The notes under the pieces were generated by a model. It saw nothing but the letters and a program-made list of their open reading frames with translations, was not told the origin of the DNA and searched no databases. Source: Lentisphaerota bacterium (GTDB lineage Bacteria; Verrucomicrobiota; Lentisphaeria; Victivallales; Victivallaceae). Taken from it: a DNA stretch of 41,754 bases. The translations under genes and the position numbers were made by a program. Shown piece by piece: positions 1 to 8,766 of the stretch; position 1 is the stretch's first letter, and each line of letters begins with the position of its first letter. The stretch lies in NCBI GenBank assembly GCA_015061725.1, contig SUVX01000028.1, positions 1-41,754 on the forward strand, in the 5' to 3' direction.

Positions 1-30
1 GCGCCGCAGAATACGGCTGGTTTCGCCCAA

Positions 31-124
31 CAACAAAATACCCCGCTTTTTTTGAAAGAAAAGGGGAGCGCGAGGGGAAAAGAAAACTTTTTTTCCCGTG
101 AAAAAAAGTTGTCTTTTCCCCTCG
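31..124 (+). repeat. Palindromic dispersed element, copy 1 (inside pseudopilin reading frame)
   Basis: A conserved tail (AAAATAC at 35-41, then GCTTTT and TTGAAA) leads into a hairpin. The left arm is 71-94, the loop 95-100 and the right arm 101-124; 23 of 24 positions pair. The same tail and hairpin occur at 15994-16089 and, reversed, at 22450-22537, with the tail-to-arm distance kept at 34-36 bases. Here the element is translated in frame into the pseudopilin that follows. It is seen directly; its mobility is inferred. Confidence 0.85.
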
Positions 125-837
125 CATCCAGCCCCTTTACTCTCATAGAACTTTTGGTTGTCATTGCCATAATTGCTATTCTTGCGGCAATGCTGATGCC
201 TGCTTTGCAGAAAGCGCGTGAGGCAGGCAGAGAGATCACCTGCAAAAACAACATGGTGCATGTGGGTAAAGCAACTGAACAGTACAGTTCTGATAACCGT
301 GAATACTTTGTGCCGCGCAGAGTTGACTGGACGGGAGTAACAACAGAAAATAAACCCTGGGGATGGGCGCTTGTTCAAGGAAAATATTTTGCAGGTTATC
401 CCACCTGGAATGATTCCTATGCAGCCTATAACCCGATGCAGATCCGTTCCATGGAGTGTCCCTCGGAAAACCGCAAAAGATCTTCAGAGGACTCCGTGAA
501 ACATGTTAATGTTCAGCTCAACGGAACTTATGATTTTGCAATAAATATGAATACACACAGAATTCTGCCCGGTACTCCGGTTTCACGGACCAAACTGCGC
601 AATCCGTCTCAGACAATGCAGTTCATGGACGGCAAAGATGCATGGATCCAATACAATCTCGGCGGCAATGCAAAACTGCGGCACGGTACAAAATACAATA
701 TGCTGTTTGAAGACGGACACGCCGGAAGCAGGGAAGGTTCCGGAATCGTTTTCGGCGGCGGCTCAGCTGCTTACGGCAACGCGATCTGGGCTTCAACAGC
801 AACAGATGCAGTCAAAAATAAATTCTGGAAAAATTAA
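52..837 (+). CDS. Type II secretion pseudopilin (prepilin-type N-terminal cleavage domain)
   Basis: This is a major-pilin-like protein that should be processed by prepilin peptidase and assembled or anchored in the inner membrane. The class III signal is [16 protein letters not shown] at about residues 29-44; the conserved Glu lies five residues after the cleavage point, followed by the hydrophobic stem and PALQKARE. The C-terminal part has the LRHG-x-KYN-x-LFEDGH motif common in Lentisphaerota/Planctomycetota pseudopilins. Cleavage would fall just before Phe29, so the leader is about 28 residues, long and basic, and it is encoded by the palindromic element at 31-124. The start is doubtful: TTG at 52 has no ribosome binding site and the frame is open back to base 1, so the gene may begin before the window. 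It lies 3 bases upstream of the next gene and is probably co-transcribed with it. Confidence 0.85.
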   Translation: MKEKGSARGKENFFSREKKLSFPLASSPFTLIELLVVIAIIAILAAMLMPALQKAREAGREITCKNNMVHVGKATEQYSSDNREYFVPRRVDWTGVTTENKPWGWALVQGKYFAGYPTWNDSYAAYNPMQIRSMECPSENRKRSSEDSVKHVNVQLNGTYDFAINMNTHRILPGTPVSRTKLRNPSQTMQFMDGKDAWIQYNLGGNAKLRHGTKYNMLFEDGHAGSREGSGIVFGGGSAAYGNAIWASTATDAVKNKFWKN

Positions 838-840
838 AAA

Positions 841-3800
841 ATGAACAAAAAAACATTATTTTCATTATCACTAGCGGCATTTGCCGCATTTTCGCTGCAG
901 GCATTCAGTTTTCAGCAGAAAGGAAAGTCCTTTGTCGTTTCAGGCAAACGGGTTGAATTGACCGTCTCCTGCGGTACAATTGCAAGTATCCGCAACCGTC
1001 AGAACGGCGTTCTGCTGACAACTCCCGGCGGCGTAAAAATGAATGTTGCCGGACTGGGCAATATGACGGGCAACGGCAAAGAAATGTCCGCTCTGCATTT
1101 TCCCTGGGGCGAACCCACGATTAAACAGCACAGAAAACGTAAAAAGACCGCTGTCTACGGACTTCCCGGAAAGAAAAGTAAAGTTCTGGTCAAAAAGAGC
1201 GGAAAATCCGCTGTTGTCACCTGGCAGGGACTTTATTACAACGGCAAATTTTCTTCTCAGGACAGCATTACTTTCTCTTTCAGCGAAGATGCCAACGGTT
1301 CTCTGGTTCTGAAACGCTCAGGTCAGGGACGCAAGGGCATTTTCGGTATCGCTGTTCCCGTCAACAATCTTGCCGCAGACGGCAAAATCACCGTCCCCTC
1401 TTTCGGCGGATTGGAATATGCCGCAAAGTCCGGTCAGGAAGAATTGATCGGCTTGCAGAACACCACGCTTTTCTTTGAAGCACCGCTTTTGATTTACACC
1501 CGCAAAGACAACGCTTTGGGCATGTGGATCGAGGATAAAACTTTCCGTCCGTACTACGGCTTTATTGAAAGAACGCCCAAAGGATGTGCCTTTGCCCTTG
1601 AAAGTCAGAATATCATGCCTTATGAAAATCTGACAAAAATCGATCCCCCCGCGGTCAAATTTGATGTTTTTGCCGATTCAGACTGGATCGCCGCCGCCCG
1701 TCCGTACCGCAACTGGTATCACAAGGCTTTTGCTGAAGAAATTTCTGTCCGTGATGCCAAAAGCTGGGCAGATAAGATTTTCGTCATCGCCGACGGCGGA
1801 AACAGCGCCCCGGGATACAAGGGACTTTTGAAAGCCTTCAAGCCTGAAAATGTCCTCGTTCAGATCTGGCAGGCGCGCAAACTCGGCTTTACGCAGGGTA
1901 TCCCCGATTACACGCCGCGCGGACATTATCCTGATGTGGTCAGAAATCTTCATAAATCCGGCTTTAAAGTCATGTGTTACGTCTGTTCCCTCTGCGCCGT
2001 TTACAAGTGCGATGCCTGGAACAAAGATGATGTAGGAAGCTTCTTTCTGACCAGAAAAAACAGTATCACCAACTATCACGGCAATAAAAACGCCTTTGAT
2101 GAAAACCTCGCCGGAACCATCCGCGCCGCCAAAGGGAAAGACCAGTTCGGACATCTCAAAAAAGGTGCGTTCCTCTACGGTGACCCCCTGAGCAAAGGCT
2201 GGCGCGATTACTTCTGCAAAGTCATCAAACACATGAACGATACCTGCGGAACCGATGCCAACTATCAGGATACTTTAGGCTGTACCGCCGATACCGGGAA
2301 CGGTTACATCGGCGGACTTTCAGGCGCACAGGGCAACTGGCAGTTCACCCGCGATCTTCAGAAAAAAGTCGGCGTGCCGATGGCGGCGGAGTTCGGTCCC
2401 GAAGCGATTGCCATGGGTATCCGCTGGCCGCTCAACAACGCCCACGGCTGGGGCGGTCCCGCTTTCCGCCGTTACCGTATGCACCACCATGTGCCGCTGA
2501 CGGCATTTATTTTCGGTTACAGGACCTGGGTCCCCTCCATCCGTCTGTACTCAGATGACCTGGTGAGTGTGGTACTTTCTGTTTCTGATGCATTGTCGGG
2601 ATTCGGTATGGTTTCCACTTCAACCGACGTTGACAACAGAACAGGTTTCTGGGGACAGATGGCTCTCAGGGCAAGACTCTTTGCAAATCGTGAACTGCGT
2701 CCGTACTATCCGCCGAAAAAGTATCCGCGTTTCATCAAGTCCATGTACAAGGACAAAGCGGGCAAAATCTACCGTTACTACGATGACGGAAAACTGCAGA
2801 AAATGATCTCTCCCGACGGCAAAGCCGTTTATGCGCGTCTCTCCAATGCTTCTCAACTGCTTGATAAAGAGTTGTTCATTCCCGGCTATCCCGCCTGGGA
2901 CAAAAACGGCATTTACGGGCTTGATCCCCAACGGCATTATGCTCTTCTGCCGCGCAGCGGAAATGCGCCCACGCTTGTCAGTACCGGCAAACTTCCCGCA
3001 AATGTCAGCATCGCAAGTTACTACGAAATGCCTGAATATGTTTATCTTGAATTGAATTCTTCTGATAAGGAAAAAGTTTTCAACCTTGATTTGAACGTTG
3101 CTCCCAAGTTCCGGAAAATGCTTGTGAACGGTGTGGAAAAAAATGTGTCCTCCACAATGAAACTTAAAACGAAAATGCCGGCAAAAATCGTGTTTTTCAC
3201 CGGAAAAACTGTTCTGCCGCAGCAGGTGATTTTCGTCAACCGCCGTTCCGGCATGAAAGAGGGAAAAGTATCCGCTCTGCCGGCGCCGCGCCTCTTCTTC
3301 AAAAAGCGTCTGTTTAATATCGGTGCCTCCGGAAGCAAACTGCTCAACATGCTGGTCAAAGTACCGGGCAAAGACAGCTCCATTGAACTGTCTATGATCA
3401 ATCTGCAGAAGCGTTACGGCGACGGCTGCCGCGTTGACCTCTTGATCAACGGAGATGTTGTCAAATCCTTTGATTGTGCCAAATGGAACGGCAAAGGCAG
3501 CAAAAAAGAAAACAATTACATCTTTGACAACCGCATGAAAACCTGGAAGATTCCCGTCGGCAAATATGCCGGACAACACATCTTTGTCACCGTCAAAGTT
3601 GATTACAAAAACGGCAGCAACGCCGATCAGCAGTTTGTCTCGCAACCGTTGATAATCCGTGATAAATCTCAGAAATTCAGCGAAAAAATACAAACCCCTG
3701 TTGACAGAAGAAACACCCGTCCGGCAGGGGAACCCGAAGCGGTGCTGATTCCCAAATGGAAAGTCAAAGACAACTTCAAAGCTCATAAAGGCGCCTTGAT

Positions 3801-4386
3801 CTCCACCGGATTGTTCAAACTTGACCCTGCCAAATGTTACTACATCAGCGGCAAGTTCAAGAGTGCCGACGGCAAGGCGGTCCCCGTGACTTTCGGCATG
3901 ATCCAGTATGATAAAAAAGGACAGATCCACGGTGTCAATATCAACGCCGTTCCCGACAGCGAAACCAAATTGTCCCACGGCGCCAAAAAAGGTGATACAA
4001 CTTTGATGGTCTTTGACGGCTCAAAGTGGACAGCCAAAGGCATGGTCGCTCTCGGTGCGGCAAAGGACAAATCCGATCTGCCCAACCGCCGTTTGATCGG
4101 TCCGGTAAAATCCGTGAAGTTGATGGGCGGAGACTACAAAGTTACTCTGGCAAGTCCTCTCAAGTTTGACATCCCCTCAGAGACTCCCGTGCGTATGCAT
4201 CTGGTGCGGAACACTTTTGAATACGTCAAAACCGTTTCTGCCCGCAATGATTTTGTAACATCAGGGGGAACGATCGACGTTCTGCCCAAAGCGGAACGGG
4301 CGGGACTGTTGATCATTACCTCTCGTCCTGTTCACTTCAAAGATATCAAAGTTGAAGTCTTTCCGCTGAAAAAAACAGAACTTTAA
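841..4386 (+). CDS. Large secreted glycoside-hydrolase-like protein (DUF6259-like)
   Basis: A 1181-residue exported protein with a Sec signal peptide (Met-Asn-Lys-Lys, then a hydrophobic core to about residue 23, AFS cleavage region). Residues 25-290 look like an N-terminal beta-sandwich. Residues 300-620 resemble a TIM barrel, with GHYPDVVRNLHKSGFKVMCY, YGDPLSKGWRDYF, an acidic DANYQDTLG strand end and AAEFGPEA. The rest is probably beta-rich accessory domains (about 720-1181). This architecture is what I associate with DUF6259 proteins, presumed carbohydrate-active enzymes; no substrate can be assigned. It follows the pseudopilin by 3 bases and precedes a good terminator. No strong Shine-Dalgarno is visible, so translation may be coupled to the pilin gene. 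The family call is from memory and moderately sure; the export signal and length are direct. Confidence 0.7.
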   Translation: MNKKTLFSLSLAAFAAFSLQAFSFQQKGKSFVVSGKRVELTVSCGTIASIRNRQNGVLLTTPGGVKMNVAGLGNMTGNGKEMSALHFPWGEPTIKQHRKRKKTAVYGLPGKKSKVLVKKSGKSAVVTWQGLYYNGKFSSQDSITFSFSEDANGSLVLKRSGQGRKGIFGIAVPVNNLAADGKITVPSFGGLEYAAKSGQEELIGLQNTTLFFEAPLLIYTRKDNALGMWIEDKTFRPYYGFIERTPKGCAFALESQNIMPYENLTKIDPPAVKFDVFADSDWIAAARPYRNWYHKAFAEEISVRDAKSWADKIFVIADGGNSAPGYKGLLKAFKPENVLVQIWQARKLGFTQGIPDYTPRGHYPDVVRNLHKSGFKVMCYVCSLCAVYKCDAWNKDDVGSFFLTRKNSITNYHGNKNAFDENLAGTIRAAKGKDQFGHLKKGAFLYGDPLSKGWRDYFCKVIKHMNDTCGTDANYQDTLGCTADTGNGYIGGLSGAQGNWQFTRDLQKKVGVPMAAEFGPEAIAMGIRWPLNNAHGWGGPAFRRYRMHHHVPLTAFIFGYRTWVPSIRLYSDDLVSVVLSVSDALSGFGMVSTSTDVDNRTGFWGQMALRARLFANRELRPYYPPKKYPRFIKSMYKDKAGKIYRYYDDGKLQKMISPDGKAVYARLSNASQLLDKELFIPGYPAWDKNGIYGLDPQRHYALLPRSGNAPTLVSTGKLPANVSIASYYEMPEYVYLELNSSDKEKVFNLDLNVAPKFRKMLVNGVEKNVSSTMKLKTKMPAKIVFFTGKTVLPQQVIFVNRRSGMKEGKVSALPAPRLFFKKRLFNIGASGSKLLNMLVKVPGKDSSIELSMINLQKRYGDGCRVDLLINGDVVKSFDCAKWNGKGSKKENNYIFDNRMKTWKIPVGKYAGQHIFVTVKVDYKNGSNADQQFVSQPLIIRDKSQKFSEKIQTPVDRRNTRPAGEPEAVLIPKWKVKDNFKAHKGALISTGLFKLDPAKCYYISGKFKSADGKAVPVTFGMIQYDKKGQIHGVNINAVPDSETKLSHGAKKGDTTLMVFDGSKWTAKGMVALGAAKDKSDLPNRRLIGPVKSVKLMGGDYKVTLASPLKFDIPSETPVRMHLVRNTFEYVKTVSARNDFVTSGGTIDVLPKAERAGLLIITSRPVHFKDIKVEVFPLKKTEL

Positions 4387-4404
4387 AACATCTTTCTGTA
4401 AACA

Positions 4405-4437
4405 AACGCCGCTTTTTCCCGGAAAGCGGCGTTTTTT
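4405..4437 (+). terminator. Rho-independent terminator after the DUF6259-like gene
   Basis: An 11-bp stem (4405-4415 with 4423-4433) starting AACGCCGC is followed by a run of T. It lies 18 bases after the stop codon, in the convergent gap before the helicase gene. Confidence 0.85.
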
Positions 4438-4467
4438 GTTGAGAGAATACCAATTCAAGCGGCGACT

Positions 4468-5829
4468 TCACATCTCATTCCGTCTGGTGGAAACGGATTC
4501 TTCAGAAGTTCCCGCACTGATAAGTTCATAGAGAAGTGCCTGCGCTTTGCCGGGAGACGGGCGCAGGATACGCCCGAGCCGCTGGATGTGTTCCCGTGAA
4601 CTTGCCGTTCCTGAAACCACGATTCCGATCGAGGCTTCAGGAACATCCACGCCCTCATTGAGAACTTGACTTGTTACCAGAATATTGTATTTCCCGGAAC
4701 GGAAATTTTCCAGAAACGCCTTGCGTTCAGCGGATTTTGTATGATGGGTCAGCACCGGAAGAGCAAAGGTGCGTCCAATGGCGTATGCCGTGTTGTTGTC
4801 TGCTGTAAAAATAATGATACGCTCCTGAGGATTCTGCAGAAGTATCTCGCGCAATGTGCGGATTTTTGCACGTCCGGAACGGGAAATGCGTTTCTGTTCA
4901 AGATAGGCTTCAAAAACTCTTCTGCCGTCGGGCATTCTTGCGGCAAGTCCGATAAATTTGTTCCAGTCGCTCCCCGAACGGAAACTGATACAGTGACGGC
5001 GGAGAAACGATGTGTAAATTTCCCGGTTGATACGGTAACTTTCTGCCTCATCCGGATCAAGCAGCGTTTTGATCTGACGGATTTCATACGGAGAAAGCAC
5101 ACCCCCTTTGAGGTCATCTATTTTGACCTGACAGACGATTCTGCCCATCATGTCCTGAAGAACAGCGGCACGTTCCGGCGGCAGTTCCGGTGTTGCCGAC
5201 AACCCCAGTCTGAACGGCGCAATACTCATTGCCGCCGCCAGACGGGTTTCAGGTCCCGGCAGATGATGACACTCATCCGCAATCAGAAATCCGAACTTAT
5301 CCCCCAGAAACTCCATATTGAGAACCGCTGAATCGTAGGTGCTGACCGTAATATCGCAGATTTCACGGCTGCCGCCGCCGAGCATTCCGATCGGACTGCC
5401 GAAAAAACGCTCCAATACCCGCACCCACTGAATCATCAGGTCGATCGTCGGCACCATGACAAAGGCACTGCGGCGCACTTCGGCGATCGCATGGACGGCA
5501 AGGATGGTTTTTCCGCTGCCGGTCGGCAGGGCGGCAACACCGCGGTATTCGTTCTTTTTCCAGGCGGACAATGCCTGTTCCTGGTGCGGACGCAAGGCGA
5601 TTTTTTCTTTGAGTTCAAGTTCTTCAAGAGGAGAAAATTTGCGGGCGCAGTCGGTAAAACTGAATCCGTTTGCAAGAAGTGTCAATACGATTTCACGATA
5701 ATCACAGGCACGGGCGCGGAAACTGCCTGTCCGCGGATCGTGTTTAAAAAGCAGACGCAAATCCTCCGGCAGAGAAGCAAAATCAAAATCTTCCGCAACA
5801 AGCGTTCCTGAATCAAAGGATAACTTCAT
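4468..5829 (-). CDS. XPB/Rad25-type superfamily 2 DNA helicase
   Basis: A 453-residue ATP-dependent helicase/translocase. Visible motifs are a Q-motif-like LRPHQEQAL (79-87), Walker A PTGSGKT (102-108), motif II DECH (185-188), motif III SATPE (211-215), motif V EGVDVPEA (392-399) and motif VI QRLGRILRPS (416-425). The DECH box and the RecA2 domain right after it fit the bacterial XPB-like group. The N-terminal 80 residues are a short substrate-recognition region. The ATG at 5829 is preferred: it is preceded by GGAGAAG and overlaps the upstream gene stop as ATGA, which implies translational coupling. A longer frame to 5922 would run back into that gene. The role is probably in DNA repair or transcription-coupled processes; the partner nuclease Bax1 is not seen here. 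Confidence 0.85.
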   Translation of the reverse strand: MKLSFDSGTLVAEDFDFASLPEDLRLLFKHDPRTGSFRARACDYREIVLTLLANGFSFTDCARKFSPLEELELKEKIALRPHQEQALSAWKKNEYRGVAALPTGSGKTILAVHAIAEVRRSAFVMVPTIDLMIQWVRVLERFFGSPIGMLGGGSREICDITVSTYDSAVLNMEFLGDKFGFLIADECHHLPGPETRLAAAMSIAPFRLGLSATPELPPERAAVLQDMMGRIVCQVKIDDLKGGVLSPYEIRQIKTLLDPDEAESYRINREIYTSFLRRHCISFRSGSDWNKFIGLAARMPDGRRVFEAYLEQKRISRSGRAKIRTLREILLQNPQERIIIFTADNNTAYAIGRTFALPVLTHHTKSAERKAFLENFRSGKYNILVTSQVLNEGVDVPEASIGIVVSGTASSREHIQRLGRILRPSPGKAQALLYELISAGTSEESVSTRRNEM

Positions 5830-6116
5830 CTTCTCCCCGGACGGTATGCGGCGGCAATGCCGGTGAGAACAGCGCCGATAACCGCAAACAGGATAATCAG
5901 CAGAAAGGTTTTCCAGGTACATCCCAGTTTCAAAAGCGGCAGTCCCAGTGCGCCGAAAAACAGACAGCCGCAGGGCGCCGCACGCATACCCTTTTTTGCA
6001 TCAGGATAATCGGCGGAAACACTTTGCTCTATCTCAAGCAGTTTGAGTCTCAACTGCGGATCGTTTTCCGGATCGACCGGCAAAGTCTCTTTATTTTCCT
6101 GTTCCGGCGTTGTCAT
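5826..6116 (-). CDS. Small membrane protein of unknown function
   Basis: 96 residues. The N-terminal half is acidic and polar (about 1-45), followed by a Cys-Gly-Cys motif near residues 48-50, a first hydrophobic segment (about 50-64) and a second (about 69-89), and an Arg-rich tail (RPGRR). No known family was recognised. AAGGG precedes the ATG, and the stop overlaps the helicase start (ATGA), so the two genes form a coupled pair. A promoter at 6158-6186 lies upstream. The function is unknown; the coupling suggests only co-expression with the helicase. Confidence 0.65.
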   Translation of the reverse strand: MTTPEQENKETLPVDPENDPQLRLKLLEIEQSVSADYPDAKKGMRAAPCGCLFFGALGLPLLKLGCTWKTFLLIILFAVIGAVLTGIAAAYRPGRR

Positions 6117-6157
6117 TGCATTTCCCTTCTGTCAGATTTTCAGGCATCACTCAGACA

Positions 6158-6186
6158 AATATAACCTGTTAAAGTTGTTTTTGCAA
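6158..6186 (-). promoter_or_regulatory. Sigma70-type promoter for the membrane protein-helicase pair
   Basis: Read on the minus strand, -35 TTGCAA (6181-6186) and -10 TATATT (6158-6163) are separated by 17 bases, about 40 bases upstream of the start codon. It is divergent from the promoter at 6229-6256. Confidence 0.6.
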
Positions 6187-6228
6187 ATTTTATTCCGGAG
6201 AAAATCTTTGAGTTTACTGCTCCTGTGC

Positions 6229-6256
6229 TTGAAAAAACAGTGAGGCAGGGTATATT
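6229..6256 (+). promoter_or_regulatory. Sigma70-type promoter for the CBM9-like gene
   Basis: -35 TTGAAA (6229-6234) and -10 TATATT (6251-6256) with a 16-base spacer, about 45 bases upstream of the Shine-Dalgarno. Confidence 0.6.
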
Positions 6257-6308
6257 TTAAAACAGGGGTATATATTTGAAGAAAAAAACTCTTTTTCCGG
6301 AGGAAAAT

Positions 6309-6968
6309 ATGGCTTATCTGGTCAAAAAATGTAATGATTTTGATATTGACGGAAAAATTTCTGCAAAGGAATGGGAAACTGCTGAAGAATGGGCGTTTTC
6401 CCGCCTCGGACAGCGTGATTCAAAACTCGGGGACTCTCTCAACGAAATCGGTTCCGTCAAAATGCTTCACAGCGATAAATACTGGTATATCGCCGTTGAT
6501 ATGGAAGACTCCGATGTCGTCGCCCAGGGTACTGAAGATCAGCAGCACCACTACACCATGGGCGATACCATTGAAGTTTTTCTCAAACCCGCCGATGACA
6601 CTTATTACTGGGAAATGTACGGCACTCCCAACGAATTGAGAACCACGTTCTTCTACCCCTCACGTTCCTATCTCTTTGTTCCCGGCAGCGCCAAACATGT
6701 TCCGGACTTTGAAGTCAAAGCAAGCGTTGACGGCAAAATGAACGACTGGCAGGTAACTGACAGGGGCTGGAAAATCGAATTCAAATTTCCCATCGCCTCC
6801 TTTGAAAAATACGGCGCAAAGTTTGCCGCAGGCAATGCCTGGAACTTTTTGATCGCCCGTCAGAACTACTCCCGCAGACTTCCCCTCAAGGAACTTTCAA
6901 CCGTACCGCCCATCCAGATTGCAGACTTCCATCTGCTTGACCAGTACGGAAAACTTGAAATTGAATAA
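6309..6968 (+). CDS. CBM9-like carbohydrate-binding domain protein, no signal peptide
   Basis: 219 residues covering one beta-sandwich of the family 9 carbohydrate-binding/DOMON-like type: FDIDGKISAKEW near the N-terminus, a YWYIAVDMEDSD strand, GDTIEVFLKP, and WKIEFKFPIASF near the C-terminus. Such domains normally sit as modules in xylanases and other secreted enzymes; here the domain stands alone and no signal peptide is seen, which is odd. The ATG at 6309 is chosen because GGAGG ends 5 bases before it; a longer frame from TTG at 6276 lacks a binding site. A terminator follows at 6992-7017, then the next secreted protein gene. A role in sensing or binding a glycan is plausible but not shown. 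Confidence 0.75.
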   Translation: MAYLVKKCNDFDIDGKISAKEWETAEEWAFSRLGQRDSKLGDSLNEIGSVKMLHSDKYWYIAVDMEDSDVVAQGTEDQQHHYTMGDTIEVFLKPADDTYYWEMYGTPNELRTTFFYPSRSYLFVPGSAKHVPDFEVKASVDGKMNDWQVTDRGWKIEFKFPIASFEKYGAKFAAGNAWNFLIARQNYSRRLPLKELSTVPPIQIADFHLLDQYGKLEIE

Positions 6969-6991
6969 TTCTTTTTATTGCACTCAAACGG

Positions 6992-7017
6992 AAAACCGCC
7001 GCTTTCCGGCGGTTTTT
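6992..7017 (+). terminator. Rho-independent terminator after the CBM9-like gene
   Basis: A 10-bp stem (6992-7001 with 7007-7016; core CCGCCG/CGGCGG) ends in a T run, only 23 bases before the next start codon. Confidence 0.8.
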
Positions 7018-7040
7018 CATTTCATTTGCAGGTGAAAATA

Positions 7041-8603
7041 ATGAAAAAGTTTTTTATTTTTGCGGTACTTTGCGCCGCAGTCCTCTCCTCCGCCGCCGTA
7101 ACGGCTTACCGCAACGGCAAGGATCTTTTTGTTCAGAGCCGTTTTTCTGACACGCACGACATCATCGTTCAAGTCTGGCTCGACGCCAATGAAAAAGCCT
7201 GGCTCGTCCCGCGCAACAGCGACATCCGCCTGGCACACAAGGGATTGCTGCTCCACAGCAACAGCGACGAATATCCCGCCACAAGTTTTACTCATTACGG
7301 TTTTCTCAGCGGAAATCACGGTTCTGCGGCGGCAAGACGGGTCACTGCTCCCGGTCACGGATTCACCCCCGGAGATTCCGGAAAAATCATCACTGATGAA
7401 AAAAATAACAGTTACGTTCTGATTTTAACCGGAAAAGATTACTTCGTCATGCACCCCGAACCCGCAAAGCCCGCCCCTGTCGGACGCGCGGTCTTCTTCC
7501 GTCACAGCAAAGAAAAACTTTTCTTTAACGGAAAAGAAATCAAATTCACCCGTTCCGTTCTTGCACAGCTGCGCCCGCTGAACGTCGTTACAAAAAATGT
7601 GTTCCTCATTGACGGAAAGACGCCTCTGCCGGATAAAAAAGTTGTCAGGTGTGAATTTGTTGACCACATCTTTGAACACGGTGTCATTGCGCCCGAAGCG
7701 GCGGTCAAATACATCAAAGATCATCCCGGAGAAAGAAACACCCGCTTTTTCACCACCAGAACAAAAATGTTCTATCCCGATAAAGAAAAGGGCTTTGAAG
7801 ATTATGCAGCCCTCCCCCGTATCATGACCATCAAAAACAAGATGCGTTATCAGGATAACGGCGCCATGGTCAACACCAGAACCGGTATTTTCCCCGTAAG
7901 TCTCCGCGGTGTCAGTCAGATGGACCTCATGTTCGGCTGGACAGGCGCCATCTCAAAAGGCAATTACCAGATGTTTTACATTCCCAAAACCAAAGTGCAT
8001 GTCGTCAAAGGATACAAAAACAAAAGTGTCACCCACACTTTGGATTTTGTCCGCGGCGTGAATATTTCAAAAGGATTGGACATCAATACCAATACCACGG
8101 CAAAAAATGCCGCAGATCCCAAGAACCTTCCTGACCGTTTTATCCGCGTGACCGGCAAAAACTCTCCTGAATACGGTATCGCCGTCGGCTACTCTCTCTT
8201 TGAAGGATTTACTTCTGCTGACAAAAAGGGAATAGAAAGAAACTCCGTCTATCATCACTGGTATACCCGCAAGATGTATCCCTACTCTTACAGTCTCTAC
8301 AACAACGCGCCCGGAACCATCCGCACGACGGTCTCCTACAAGCAGTATTTCTGTCCCGCAAACGATCCCGATGCCACGGCGTTTTATTATCACAAGCAGG
8401 GCAAAAGCGATGTGGTCTACTTTGAAGCACACAAACCCCTGAAAAACAAAAAACTCAAACTTCCCCCGTACATGACCGGAAAAAAAGTCACGGTTCTGGA
8501 AAAGACGCCCGGACTTGTTTTCTCCGGAAAAACTGTTCCGGCAAAGGGACTTGAGATTTCTTCAAAAGCAGATTACTCACACATCGTCCTCAAGCTGGAC
8601 TGA
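7041..8603 (+). CDS. Secreted protein of unknown function
   Basis: 520 residues. The signal peptide begins MKKFFIFAVLCAAVLSSAAV, with AGGTG six bases before the ATG at 7041; the frame upstream runs through the terminator and is not used. The first 150 residues read like a beta-rich domain (VQSRFSDTHDIIVQVWLD, then a His/Gly-rich FTHYGFLSGNHG). The middle contains RVPM-free, Tyr/His/Arg-rich segments such as YHHWYTRKMYPYSY, and the extreme C-terminus is beta-like. I do not recognise the family. A polysaccharide-degrading or binding role is possible from the company it keeps (CBM9-like gene upstream, other carbohydrate proteins in the window), but no catalytic motif can be named. It ends at a strong terminator. 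Confidence 0.75.
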   Translation: MKKFFIFAVLCAAVLSSAAVTAYRNGKDLFVQSRFSDTHDIIVQVWLDANEKAWLVPRNSDIRLAHKGLLLHSNSDEYPATSFTHYGFLSGNHGSAAARRVTAPGHGFTPGDSGKIITDEKNNSYVLILTGKDYFVMHPEPAKPAPVGRAVFFRHSKEKLFFNGKEIKFTRSVLAQLRPLNVVTKNVFLIDGKTPLPDKKVVRCEFVDHIFEHGVIAPEAAVKYIKDHPGERNTRFFTTRTKMFYPDKEKGFEDYAALPRIMTIKNKMRYQDNGAMVNTRTGIFPVSLRGVSQMDLMFGWTGAISKGNYQMFYIPKTKVHVVKGYKNKSVTHTLDFVRGVNISKGLDINTNTTAKNAADPKNLPDRFIRVTGKNSPEYGIAVGYSLFEGFTSADKKGIERNSVYHHWYTRKMYPYSYSLYNNAPGTIRTTVSYKQYFCPANDPDATAFYYHKQGKSDVVYFEAHKPLKNKKLKLPPYMTGKKVTVLEKTPGLVFSGKTVPAKGLEISSKADYSHIVLKLD

Positions 8604-8637
8604 TAACTGAAAGCTGCGTTGCGGACTTTTCTCCGCA

Positions 8638-8689
8638 CAAAATCAACCGCTTTTCTTTCAGAAAAAGAAAAAGCGGTTGATTTTTTTTT
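8638..8689 (+). terminator. Rho-independent terminator
   Basis: A long stem starting at AATCAACCGC (8641-8650), matched by GCGGTTGATT (8673-8682) with a small bulge, ends in a run of nine T. Confidence 0.85.
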
Positions 8690-8766
8690 GAAAGAGTTTT
8701 TATTGCATAAGGTGCGTTTTTTTGCACAGAAGGAGAAAAAAACATAAAAGAGGAGAAAAGTGAAAA

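Noticed and set aside
2620..3978. 452-codon open frame on the minus strand
   Set aside because: It lies fully opposite the DUF6259-like gene, has a His/Phe-rich composition of no known family and no ribosome binding site; it is a shadow of the codon bias.
4430..5922. Longer helicase start at 5922
   Set aside because: It would overlap the upstream membrane-protein gene by over 90 bases; the ATGA overlap at 5826-5829 with GGAGAAG is better.
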